A DNA stretch of 64,000 bases from Bryobacteraceae bacterium (GTDB lineage: Bacteria > Acidobacteriota > Terriglobia > Bryobacterales > Bryobacteraceae). The number at the start of each line of letters is the position of its first letter. Positions within the stretch are counted from its first letter, which is position 1. The notes beneath the pieces were generated by a model. It searched no databases and was not told the DNA's origin. It saw only the letters and a list, made by a program, of their open reading frames with translations. The stretch covers positions 1-64,000 of the forward strand of contig JAIEPW010000013.1 in NCBI GenBank assembly GCA_019748195.1, given 5' to 3'. Shown here in pieces: positions 43,587 through 51,492 of the stretch. The position numbers and the translations under genes are program-made.

Positions 43587-43598
43587 GGACTTAGCCTC

Positions 43599-43615
43599 CT
43601 TTAGAGTTCTTTAGA
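43599..43615 (-). promoter_or_regulatory. Direct repeat TCTAAAG with 10-bp period, possible autoregulatory site
   Basis: On the minus strand TCTAAAG occurs twice, starting 10 bp apart; the second copy overlaps the Shine-Dalgarno of the winged-helix/kinase gene. OmpR-type winged helices bind tandem repeats at about this spacing, so autoregulation is a reasonable guess. Confidence 0.3.
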
Positions 43616-43729
43616 CGTCCGTCAGGACTCCTCAACAAGCCCTATGTCACGCTCGTTCCGCGCGACGGAAGGGGCTTCCACATTTTACGCGTCGCGTGAT
43701 GCAAGTGGTAGCCCGGCTGGAGGCCGCAA

Positions 43730-44527
43730 TTGAAACTGTTCCTGGCAGTCGCACTCGTTTCGTTGGGGTTGGGCGCCGCGGAATTCGATATCGAGGGCAT
43801 CCGGCTCGGCATGCCCATCAAGGAAGCGATGACGCTGTTGCGGGCGCACAACCCCAACATGAGGCTTGCGCCGGACAGTATCCCGTACGCGGGACTGCCG
43901 TCGGCGCTGACGTACGGGATCAACGCCGTGGGTCAGGGGGAGGGTTTCTACTTCCTGGTGACCATGCCTCCGAATGAGGCGCTGATCTCCAAGGTCACGT
44001 GGGTGGCCCATTTCGCCGAGGACGGAAAAGTGCCGCGCCAGGAAGCGGTGGTGGCGAACCTGGCGAGGAAATACGGTCCGATCTCCTGGGACACGGGTCC
44101 CGCCGCGCTCTCCATCGGAACGCGCGACATTTTCTGGATCGATAACGAGCAGGGTGCGCGTGTCAACGTTCGGCCGCCTCCGCGATGCCTGGGGCAGAGC
44201 ACGTTCTACATGAACTCACCCAAGCCGGGCACCAAGCGGTGGGATCCCGTAAGCGTGCGGCTGCCGCCGATGGCGGCCCGGCTGCGCATCGAGGAGGGGT
44301 TTGTGAACCGCACGGATCCGGTGGCGGAACAGTGCGCCGGATACACGATGGTTCACGCCCGCCTGTTCCCTTCTCGCGTACTCGGAGTCAGGGTTCCGAA
44401 TCTGGTCGAGTACGTGGTGCTGCTGATGGCCAGCGGTCCGCTGGATCGCAAGACCACGCAGGCAACTCATCAGTACTGGCTGAAAACGGCGAAATCGCCA
44501 GCGCCTTCCGTTCAGAAAGGAAAATAA
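43730..44527 (+). CDS. Secreted hypothetical protein, 265 aa (TTG start)
   Basis: The start is TTG with a perfect GGAGG (43719-43723) 6 nt before it, followed by the signal peptide KLFLAVALVSLGLGAA. The mature protein begins EFDIEGIRLGMPIKEAMTLL, a pattern seen in small periplasmic proteins that share a SmpA-like beginning, then a beta-rich body with two or three Cys. No domain is assigned with confidence. It is followed by the NHL-repeat gene at a distance of one base, so the pair is co-transcribed. Confidence 0.75.
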   Translation: MKLFLAVALVSLGLGAAEFDIEGIRLGMPIKEAMTLLRAHNPNMRLAPDSIPYAGLPSALTYGINAVGQGEGFYFLVTMPPNEALISKVTWVAHFAEDGKVPRQEAVVANLARKYGPISWDTGPAALSIGTRDIFWIDNEQGARVNVRPPPRCLGQSTFYMNSPKPGTKRWDPVSVRLPPMAARLRIEEGFVNRTDPVAEQCAGYTMVHARLFPSRVLGVRVPNLVEYVVLLMASGPLDRKTTQATHQYWLKTAKSPAPSVQKGK

Positions 44528-44528
44528 C

Positions 44529-46325
44529 ATGAAGACCATCTTGCATAGCTGTTTGCTGGCCGCGGTCGCCGCGCTGTCCGCGTGGACGCAGACGATCAAC
44601 ACGGTCGGAGGGAATTCGAGTTGGGGCGATATACAGAACATCGCGGTGGACGGGGCGGGCAATCTGTACGCCGCTGATGTGACCCGGGCTTCGGTTTACA
44701 AAGTAGACCGGCTGGGGGTGACCACCGTGGTCGCCGGTAACGGGACGCCGGGCTATTCGGGTGATGGCGCGCTGGCCACGGCGGCGCAGTTGCGGCTGCC
44801 CGCCGGTGTGGCAATCGGCCCTGACGGGAGCATTTACGTCGCCGACTACGGGAATGCACGAATTCGCCGAGTGGCTCCGAACGGCATCATCACTACGTTC
44901 GCGGGGGCGGGCGTGGCGGGCTTCACCGGCGACGGCGGGCCGGCGACCGCGGCCCGCCTGAACCTGCCGCAAAGCGTAATTGTGGATGCGGCGGGCAATG
45001 TGTACATCGCCGACGTGGGCAACTACAGGGTGCGAAGGGTGAACCCCGCGGGCGTGATTACCACCGTGGCCGGGTCCGGACGTCTTTGCACGCAGGCCTC
45101 CGGCGACGGCGGCCCAGCCACCTCGGCGGACAGTTGTCCGGTCTGGCTGGCGCTGGGTCCCGACGGCAGCCTTTATTTCACCGATGACGGCGATCTGCGC
45201 TTTTTCGGGCACGCCCGTGTCCGCCGCGTTTCGCCTTCAGGCGTGATCACCACCGTGGCGGGCGGATCCGCGGTCGGCTTCAGCGGGGACGGCGGACCGG
45301 CCACCTCGGCGGTGTTTCGCGGAGTGGCGGGCGTCGGCGTGGATTCCGGCGGCAATGTCTTCATTTCGGATTACCTGAATGCGCGGATCCGCAAGGTGGA
45401 CCCGAGCGGCATCGTCACCACGTACGCGGGAACCGGGACCAACGGCGCGGGCGGCGACGGCGGTCCGGCGGTGCGGGCGCAAGTGAATGGCCCGTGCGGT
45501 ATTGTCATCGACCCCGAAGGCAATCTGTATTTCGCGGACCGTGTGAACGTGAAGATCCGCAAAATCTCGCCGCCGCCCGTTCCGGCCATCCGCACGGCCA
45601 ACCCGGTGGTGACATCGTTCCTGGGAAACGCGGGGTTCTCCTCCAACACGTACCTGGAGATTTACGGGTCCAATTTCGCTTCCACGCAACGGCTGTGGGC
45701 GGGGGCGGATTTCAACGGAGTGAACGCGCCGACTTCGCTGGATGGAATCAGCGTGCTGATCAACGGGCGGCCCGCGTACATCTACTACATCAGCGCGAAC
45801 CAGATCAATGTGAACACGCCGGAGGACACGGCCGCGGGCGCGGTTTCGATTCAAGTGCGGACGCCCCTGGGAAACAGCAACACGGTGACGGCGACGCGGA
45901 GCCGGCTTTCACCGACGCTGCAGAGCGTGCCGCAGTTCCTGATCAACGGCAAGCAATACGTGGTGGCTTTGACGCCCGATTTCTCGCGTTACATCGGCAA
46001 TCCCGGGATGCTGGCGGGCGTCGCTTTTGTGGCGGCGAAACCGGGCGACACGATTTCGATCTACGCCTTGGGGTGCGGCCCCACGAATCCGCCGACGCAG
46101 GCGGGCGTCGTTGCCGCCCAGGCCTCCGCGATCTCCTCGCCGTTCCAGATCCGTATCGGCGGCGTGCCCGCGCCGGTGACGTTCGCCGGGATGGTGGCGC
46201 AGAGCATCGGTCTGTACCAGTTCAACGTGACGGTCCCGTTCGTCGCGCCGGGAGATCAGCCCATCGATCTGACGGTGGACGGCGTGCCGAATAATCAAAA
46301 CCTGTTCATCGTGATCGGCCAGTAG
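44529..46325 (+). CDS. NHL-repeat propeller protein with C-terminal TIGR03437 domain
   Basis: A 598-residue secreted protein. After the signal peptide (1-20) come NHL-type repeats, each about 57-60 residues (DAAGNVYIADVGNYRVRRV, then ITTVAG), five of them ending in a GDGGPAT-like turn; they would form a beta-propeller. The C-terminal part (about 365-598) is the Ig-like Solibacter-type domain TIGR03437 (LEIYGSNFA, LINGRPAYIYYISANQIN, YALGCGPT). It starts one base after the preceding stop. The 3' end overlaps the converging GNAT gene by 20 nt. A surface binding or adhesion role is likely. Confidence 0.9.
   Translation: MKTILHSCLLAAVAALSAWTQTINTVGGNSSWGDIQNIAVDGAGNLYAADVTRASVYKVDRLGVTTVVAGNGTPGYSGDGALATAAQLRLPAGVAIGPDGSIYVADYGNARIRRVAPNGIITTFAGAGVAGFTGDGGPATAARLNLPQSVIVDAAGNVYIADVGNYRVRRVNPAGVITTVAGSGRLCTQASGDGGPATSADSCPVWLALGPDGSLYFTDDGDLRFFGHARVRRVSPSGVITTVAGGSAVGFSGDGGPATSAVFRGVAGVGVDSGGNVFISDYLNARIRKVDPSGIVTTYAGTGTNGAGGDGGPAVRAQVNGPCGIVIDPEGNLYFADRVNVKIRKISPPPVPAIRTANPVVTSFLGNAGFSSNTYLEIYGSNFASTQRLWAGADFNGVNAPTSLDGISVLINGRPAYIYYISANQINVNTPEDTAAGAVSIQVRTPLGNSNTVTATRSRLSPTLQSVPQFLINGKQYVVALTPDFSRYIGNPGMLAGVAFVAAKPGDTISIYALGCGPTNPPTQAGVVAAQASAISSPFQIRIGGVPAPVTFAGMVAQSIGLYQFNVTVPFVAPGDQPIDLTVDGVPNNQNLFIVIGQ
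44757..45470 (+). repeat. Coding tandem repeats of NHL units
   Basis: Five copies of a ggcgacggcgg-type sequence encoding GDGGPAT-like turns appear near 44757, 44931, 45107, 45288 and 45453, spaced about 165-181 nt, matching the protein repeat length. Confidence 0.7.
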
Positions 46326-46806
46326 CCGGGGCGCGGGTCCAGGTCTCGTACTCCGCCGCCAGCATCGAGAACAGCACCAGGTTGCGATAGCCGTCCTGCC
46401 GTAGCGCGGCTTCCCGGAGGATGCCCTCCTCCCGGAAGCCGAGGCCGCGGTACAAGTGAAGGGCGCGGGCGTTGTCGTCAAATGCGTCGAAGAAAAGGCG
46501 GTGCGCCTTCCGTTCCACGAAGGCGTATCGCAGCAATTCCTGGAACGCACGGCGCCCAAGCCCCTGTCCGGGGGCGGTGATCACCACGCGCTTCAATTCC
46601 AACGCATGGTGGGGCGATTGCAACCCGAGGAAGATGGCGTAACCCTGGCAGTCGCCGATCACGAAGTAGGCGGCATCGGGACTGGACATTGCCGCGAGGT
46701 GCTCCTCGCGCGAGTTTGCGGACACGAAGCCCGCCTTGCTCGCCGCAGCTTCGGCCGCGAGCAGGAAGCCGAGATCCTCCGCGTTCGCCGGGCGCAGCAG
46801 TGTCAT
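46306..46806 (-). CDS. GNAT family N-acetyltransferase
   Basis: A 166-residue acetyltransferase. The acetyl-CoA loop is GQGLGRRAF (about 79-87) after the beta-4 strand LELKRVVI, and the C-terminal LHLYRGLGFREEG is the motif B region of RimI-like enzymes. The target is unknown. Its ATG overlaps the stop of the upstream pseudo-receiver/HATPase gene (ATGA), so they are co-translated. Confidence 0.85.
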   Translation of the reverse strand: MTLLRPANAEDLGFLLAAEAAASKAGFVSANSREEHLAAMSSPDAAYFVIGDCQGYAIFLGLQSPHHALELKRVVITAPGQGLGRRAFQELLRYAFVERKAHRLFFDAFDDNARALHLYRGLGFREEGILREAALRQDGYRNLVLFSMLAAEYETWTRAPATGRSR

Positions 46807-47636
46807 TGGTCGAGGTACTTGATCAGCACCACTTCATTGCCGGCTTCGTTGTAGATTACTTCATCCATCAACTGCCGGGCCAGCAGGATGCCGAAGCCGC
46901 CGGGGCGCATGCCCTTGCTCTCGCGCGCCTCCATATGGACAACGGGATCCTCCAGAGTCGCGGCGTGTTCAGTGGCGCCGGGAGCGAATCCGGAGCCTGG
47001 ATCGCGCAAGTGGTACACCAGCGCGCGCCGGGTGCAGACGGCGTTAATCTCAACGAACTTGGAAGGGTCGAACCCCCCGCCGTGCTCCATGGCGTTGATC
47101 AGGATCTCGCGGAAGGCCATGGCGATGGGGGTTTTCACTTCGTCCGGCAGGCCGGTGCGGAGTTCGTGCATGAACTGGATGACGCGCTCGGCGGTTTCCA
47201 GCCGGCAGGCAACACGCAGCGCGATCCAGTCGGGACGCGCCGACATTACTTGAATCCCGTCGTCCCAGGCAGGACCGTCGAACGTGCGGCAGATCAGGTC
47301 ACGCACTTCGATGGGGTCGAAAGGGCGCGAAAACACGGCGTAGACATGCTCCCGCATCGCCGCGATGATGCCATCCGCGGCCTCCGAAGGCGTGAACACC
47401 ACTACTCGAACCCGCGGGTTGATGGCGCGAATGTCGCGAAGCAGCGCGAGATCCTGCTCCAGATCGCTCTCGGCGCCGGTGAGAATCAGATCGAAGGACT
47501 TCTCCTTCAGTTTTGGGAGCAGCTCGGAAGTGGACGGAACGGTTTCGATCTCGCAGTGCAGGCTGGGCAGCGTCTCGCCGATCAGGCTAAGCATATCCGG
47601 ATGATCGGCGACGGCAAGGATCCGACGGGTAGCCAC
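46803..47636 (-). CDS. Pseudo-receiver domain fused to RsbW-like HATPase
   Basis: A 277-residue protein. The N-terminal part (about 1-118) has a receiver-like fold (RRILAVADHPDML, FDLILTG, VVVFTP, FSRPFD) but the phosphorylated Asp is replaced (LTG at its position) and the conserved Lys is Arg, so it probably is not phosphorylated. The second half has an HATPase_c domain: EILINAMEHGG (N box), DPGSGF (G1) and GGFGILLARQL (G2), as in anti-sigma kinases such as RsbW/SpoIIAB. The GTG at 47636 starts the conserved region; an ATG at 47822 would add 62 residues of doubtful composition. Confidence 0.75.
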   Translation of the reverse strand: MATRRILAVADHPDMLSLIGETLPSLHCEIETVPSTSELLPKLKEKSFDLILTGAESDLEQDLALLRDIRAINPRVRVVVFTPSEAADGIIAAMREHVYAVFSRPFDPIEVRDLICRTFDGPAWDDGIQVMSARPDWIALRVACRLETAERVIQFMHELRTGLPDEVKTPIAMAFREILINAMEHGGGFDPSKFVEINAVCTRRALVYHLRDPGSGFAPGATEHAATLEDPVVHMEARESKGMRPGGFGILLARQLMDEVIYNEAGNEVVLIKYLDQ

Positions 47637-47761
47637 GCTTGATTTTGCCAGAAAACCAAGTTGCGTTTGGCCCTGCGTTGGGGAGGATCCACCACTCGAA
47701 GGTGGGGCTTCGTCCCGAGTCTCTGCCCTGGGAGCGCGGGGCGGCGCTATCCTCGGATGCA

Positions 47762-48343
47762 ATGCGCACACTCGCCTCTTTGTTCCTTGTTTTACCGCTG
47801 TTCGCGGATACGCCTCTGACAACGCAGGAGCGCGCCCGCCTGGTCTCGCACCTGGAGATGACCGAGCAGTGGATTGCCGACGAAGTGAAGTCGCTGTCCG
47901 ACAAGCAGTTAAAGTGGAGAGCGTCGGACGAATCGTGGAGCGTGCTGGATGTGATCGAGCATCTGGCGGTGGCCGAGCCGCAGTACTGGGCGCAATTCCA
48001 GGATTCGATGAAGAAGCCGGTGACGGACTTCAAGGCGCCTCGAACTCTCGACGCCGACATGCTCTGGTACGGCATCGACCGCACCCGCCGGAACAAGACC
48101 GGGGAAGCACGCACCGCCAAGGGCCGCTACACGGATCTGGCGACCCCACTGGGTGAGTTCCGCAAGCTGCGAGCCCAGATGCTCGACACGGCGAAGAACT
48201 CGCAGGAAGACATGCGCGGGCGGCGCTTCCTCGACTCCGGACAGGACTGCTACCAATGGTTCGTGATGATCACATCCCATTCCATGCGGCACATCCTGCA
48301 GATCCGCGAGATCAAGCAGAGTCCGAACTTCCCGAAGGGCTGA
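47762..48343 (+). CDS. Exported DinB-like protein
   Basis: A 193-residue four-helix protein of the DinB/YfiT group. A signal peptide (1-15) is present. The metal-binding His set is visible: His67 in DVIEHLAV and two His in SHSMRHILQ near residues 172-176. W58-type DESWSVLDV before the first His is characteristic. Family members bind divalent metals and often act as thiol-dependent transferases; the substrate is unknown. Confidence 0.8.
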   Translation: MRTLASLFLVLPLFADTPLTTQERARLVSHLEMTEQWIADEVKSLSDKQLKWRASDESWSVLDVIEHLAVAEPQYWAQFQDSMKKPVTDFKAPRTLDADMLWYGIDRTRRNKTGEARTAKGRYTDLATPLGEFRKLRAQMLDTAKNSQEDMRGRRFLDSGQDCYQWFVMITSHSMRHILQIREIKQSPNFPKG

Positions 48344-48369
48344 GTCGTACTGCCGGCGGGACGCCGTCC

Positions 48370-48375
48370 GATAAT
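48370..48375 (+). promoter_or_regulatory. -10-like element of the nitrilase gene
   Basis: GATAAT ends 6 nt before ATG 48382, in keeping with a leaderless transcript; an AGGG adjacent to the ATG is too close to be a Shine-Dalgarno. Confidence 0.35.
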
Positions 48376-48381
48376 GTAGGG

Positions 48382-49320
48382 ATGGCCCAATCGAACCTTC
48401 GCGCCGCCGTGGTCCAGGCCGCGCCGGTTTCCTTCGATCTCCCGCGCAGCGTGGAACGGGTTCGCCATTGGGCGGCCGCCGCGGGGCGCGAGAAGGCGAA
48501 GCTGGCCGTGTTTCCGGAGGCCTTCCTGAGCGCGTATCCGCGGGGCCAACGGTTCGGCGCCGTGGTGGGCAACCGCACCGACGAGGGCCGCGAGTGGTTC
48601 CGCCGCTATTGGGAAAGCGCCGTGGATGTTCCCGGTCCGGTGGTGGACACGCTGGGCGCCATAGCCTTGGAGAACTCGCTGTTTCTGGTAATCGGCGTGA
48701 TTGAACGCGAGGGCGGAACGCTGTACTGCACGGTGCTGTTCCTTGCTCCCGACGGCTCGTTCCTGGGCAAGCATCGGAAGGTGATGCCGACGGCGATGGA
48801 GCGCCTCTGCTGGGGCTACGGTGACGGGTCCACGCTGAACGTGTTCGATACCGAATACGGCAGGCTGGGCGCGGTGATCTGCTGGGAGAACTACATGCCT
48901 TTATTGCGGACGGCTATGTACGCCAAGGGGATCGCTCTGTATTGCGCCCCCACTGCCGATCATCGCGATGTGTGGGCCGCCTCCATGCGTCACATCGCCG
49001 TGGAGGGACGCTGCTTCGTGTTGTCCGCCAACCAGTTCACGACGCGCGCCGATTACCCGGCTGATTACCCGGCTGAGGAGAAAGACTGCCAGTGCCGCGG
49101 AGGCAGCATGATTGTGGATCCCTTCGGGAAAGTGCTGGCTGGACCCCACTACGAAGGAGAAGCTCTGCTGACGGCCGATCTCGACTTGCGCCAGATTCCA
49201 CGGGGCAAGTTTGACTTCGACGCCGTGGGCCACTATGCGCGACCCGACATCTTTCGCATGGAAGTGGATGAAAGCGAACGGACCGCCGTGCGGCGAAGGG
49301 GCGCGGCCGGGGCGCCCTAG
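48382..49320 (+). CDS. Nitrilase (aliphatic/arylacetonitrilase type)
   Basis: A 312-residue C-N hydrolase that converts nitriles to carboxylic acids. The catalytic triad is complete: Glu46 in FPEAF, Lys133 in KHRKVMPT and Cys167 in VICWENYMP. The segment ER-WGxGDGS after the Lys is typical of true nitrilases. The in-frame sequence upstream of ATG 48382 lies within the DinB gene and is not coding. The loop ADYPADYPAE near residues 223-231 contains a 4-residue tandem duplication. Confidence 0.9.
   Translation: MAQSNLRAAVVQAAPVSFDLPRSVERVRHWAAAAGREKAKLAVFPEAFLSAYPRGQRFGAVVGNRTDEGREWFRRYWESAVDVPGPVVDTLGAIALENSLFLVIGVIEREGGTLYCTVLFLAPDGSFLGKHRKVMPTAMERLCWGYGDGSTLNVFDTEYGRLGAVICWENYMPLLRTAMYAKGIALYCAPTADHRDVWAASMRHIAVEGRCFVLSANQFTTRADYPADYPAEEKDCQCRGGSMIVDPFGKVLAGPHYEGEALLTADLDLRQIPRGKFDFDAVGHYARPDIFRMEVDESERTAVRRRGAAGAP
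49051..49074 (+). repeat. 12-bp tandem duplication inside the nitrilase gene
   Basis: gattacccggct occurs twice in a row (49051-49062, 49063-49074), encoding two DYPA units. Such in-frame duplications arise by replication slippage. Confidence 0.85.
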
Positions 49321-49332
49321 ATCCGGGCGGCT

Positions 49333-51492
49333 TTATCTGCGGAACGTCCAGCGAAGCTTTACGGCGATCAGCTCGGTTTCCGGAATCAGGCCAAGTTCGC
49401 CGGGGCTAAGCAGGAGCCGTTTCCAGCCCCGGTTCCAGACGATGAACAGATCGTTCCCCGGCTGGATGGTCCAGCGCAGCCTGGTGTTGGTTCCGAAGTT
49501 ATTTGACTCGTTGTCGAACTGGACGAAGCTGGTGAGCACCAGGTTCGGGTTCCAGGCAAGAGCGAAATCGGCCTGCCAGAGCCTCTGCACGAAATTGCCT
49601 TGCCGCAGCTTGCCGAAGTTGTTGCGGGCGGTAAGCCCGATGAGCCACCGTCCGCCCGGTGAGGTCCAATTCACGTAGTCGCGCCATTCGGTCAGAGTAC
49701 CGTTGTAAAAGGTTCCGAACCAGGTGGTGTTCCCGAAGCGGACGCGCCGGTGGCGGCTGGTCTCGGCTTCCAGCCTCCAGCGTTGAAACGAGTACTCGCC
49801 GACCGGCAGGACGACGCCGGAAGTCACCTCGAAGGGCACGGGAAGGAACTCGTATTGCGGCGCCCAGTTGAACTCGAAGCGATCGCCGCGCTGCGTCTGG
49901 ATGTTGATGGGCGCCATGAAATAACGAAAGCTTTCCAGCACGCCGCGGTGATTCCAGACGAAGGTAAATTGGTTCTCGAAGAACTCCTGGCGGATCCAGC
50001 CCAGTGGTCCGTCCTCCCGCGGCCGCGGCCGCCAGTCGCAGCCGAAGTTGGTGCGGCGGACCGCCGGGCGCGGCAGGAAACCGAGCGCCGGCCGCAGGGC
50101 CTCGCCGAAAACCTGGAACTGCGCCTGGCAATCCCACCGGTCGTTCGGATAATCGATTTTGGCCCCATAACCGATTGGGCTTCCGGCAGGCATGTCCCCC
50201 GCGGTCCCCGCGACCCATCCGCCGATCAGGAAGTTTTTGTTGCCGCGGAAGCGGGAGGTTCTCCACACCGCGTCCGCGCCGGCAAGAGTACTGCGCCCGC
50301 GGCCGGAGGGATTGCCGTTGGTGAGGATGCCCCCGACGCGAAAGCGATCGGTGAGGTCATAAGATATGCGCGAAGCCAGCAGATTGGTGCCGGGGGCGAA
50401 ACGGCTGTCGCGGGTCTGGACATCCAGAAACGCGATGTTCCAGCGCCCGGCGCGGCCGTTGAGCTTCACTCCGGCATCGATCGGCGCGGGCTCCCCTCCG
50501 AACAGGCCGACGCGGCGGCTGAAGAACGGGATGAAGTTGGTCCCCAACCCCAGGCCAAACTCGTACTGGTTGGCGCCTTCCAGGAAGAACGCGCGCCGCT
50601 CCGGGAAGAACAAAGGGAATCGCGTGGTATTGAGCTGCCGTGAATCCACCTCCGTCTCGGCGAAGTCGGTGTTCACGGTGAGCACGGCGGCGAGCTGGGG
50701 CGTGATGCGGTAGGTCATGTCCACGCCGGGCTGCAACCGCCACGCCCGCGGACCGGTCCCGAACGAACCGAGAACGCGGCCGACCAGGTAAGGGCTTACT
50801 TCCAGACCCCAACCTTGCCGGAGCGCCTCCACGTTGGTCAGGTAGCCGGCGCGGCTGAGGTCGACGAGGAACGAATCGAGCGTGGGGGACGACCAGCGCA
50901 GCCGCAGTTGCTCACGAGCGACGTATCGCTCGACGTTCCAGCCCCAGCGCGACAAACCGGGGGTGAAGTTGAGGGTCTTGGCGGGAATTACCAGCTCGGC
51001 GGTCCAGCCGGTCCCGGTTCGCGCGGTGCGGGCGTCCCAGATTCCGTCCCAATCCAACGAAGGCCGCTCCGGGTTCGCGATCAGGCCGTCGACTCTGGCG
51101 CCCGCCGCATTGATGGCGAAGTAGTAGCCCGTTCGGCGGTCGCCGTAGGTATCCAGCGCGAAAGCCAGGTGATCGTCGCCGTTCAGCTCTCCATCCCGCT
51201 GCTGCGTGTGAATGGCGACGCGCGCGGGCTGCGGATCCTCGCATTCGACGCCGACGTACAGGTAATCGCGCGTAACCAGAACGCGAATACGTGTCTTGTA
51301 TTGAGTCGGCTCGCCCGGGCGGGGCGATTGCTGAACAAGTTCCGCCACTTGGGCGGTTTGCCAAAAGGCCTCATCCAGGCGGCCGTCGAGCTTCAACGCT
51401 CCCGCTGGGGGAGAGGCGGGCAGCTCCGGGCGCGCCGGTTCCTGGGCGGCCAGCGGGAGAAACGCCAACAGAAGCGCGGGGGCGGGCTTCAA
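49333..51492 (-). CDS. Outer-membrane protein with CBM9-like N-domain and DUF5916-like barrel
   Basis: A 719-residue protein. TTG at 51492 gives a clear signal peptide (KPAPALLLAFLPLAAQ), which is the reason for choosing it. Then a carbohydrate-binding family-9-like domain (about 25-205; KLDGRLDEAFW, YLYVGVECEDP) and a long beta-strand-rich region like DUF5916 outer-membrane proteins, ending in WTFRR-type strand. The TTG overlaps the stop of the upstream CoA hydrolase/transferase gene (TTGA). Substrate unknown; carbohydrate or metabolite contact is guessed from the N-domain. Confidence 0.82.
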   Translation of the reverse strand: MKPAPALLLAFLPLAAQEPARPELPASPPAGALKLDGRLDEAFWQTAQVAELVQQSPRPGEPTQYKTRIRVLVTRDYLYVGVECEDPQPARVAIHTQQRDGELNGDDHLAFALDTYGDRRTGYYFAINAAGARVDGLIANPERPSLDWDGIWDARTARTGTGWTAELVIPAKTLNFTPGLSRWGWNVERYVAREQLRLRWSSPTLDSFLVDLSRAGYLTNVEALRQGWGLEVSPYLVGRVLGSFGTGPRAWRLQPGVDMTYRITPQLAAVLTVNTDFAETEVDSRQLNTTRFPLFFPERRAFFLEGANQYEFGLGLGTNFIPFFSRRVGLFGGEPAPIDAGVKLNGRAGRWNIAFLDVQTRDSRFAPGTNLLASRISYDLTDRFRVGGILTNGNPSGRGRSTLAGADAVWRTSRFRGNKNFLIGGWVAGTAGDMPAGSPIGYGAKIDYPNDRWDCQAQFQVFGEALRPALGFLPRPAVRRTNFGCDWRPRPREDGPLGWIRQEFFENQFTFVWNHRGVLESFRYFMAPINIQTQRGDRFEFNWAPQYEFLPVPFEVTSGVVLPVGEYSFQRWRLEAETSRHRRVRFGNTTWFGTFYNGTLTEWRDYVNWTSPGGRWLIGLTARNNFGKLRQGNFVQRLWQADFALAWNPNLVLTSFVQFDNESNNFGTNTRLRWTIQPGNDLFIVWNRGWKRLLLSPGELGLIPETELIAVKLRWTFRR

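Noticed and set aside
44757-45470. CRISPR-like regular repeats
   Set aside because: The repeats are coding, degenerate, about 170 nt apart, and belong to NHL propeller units.
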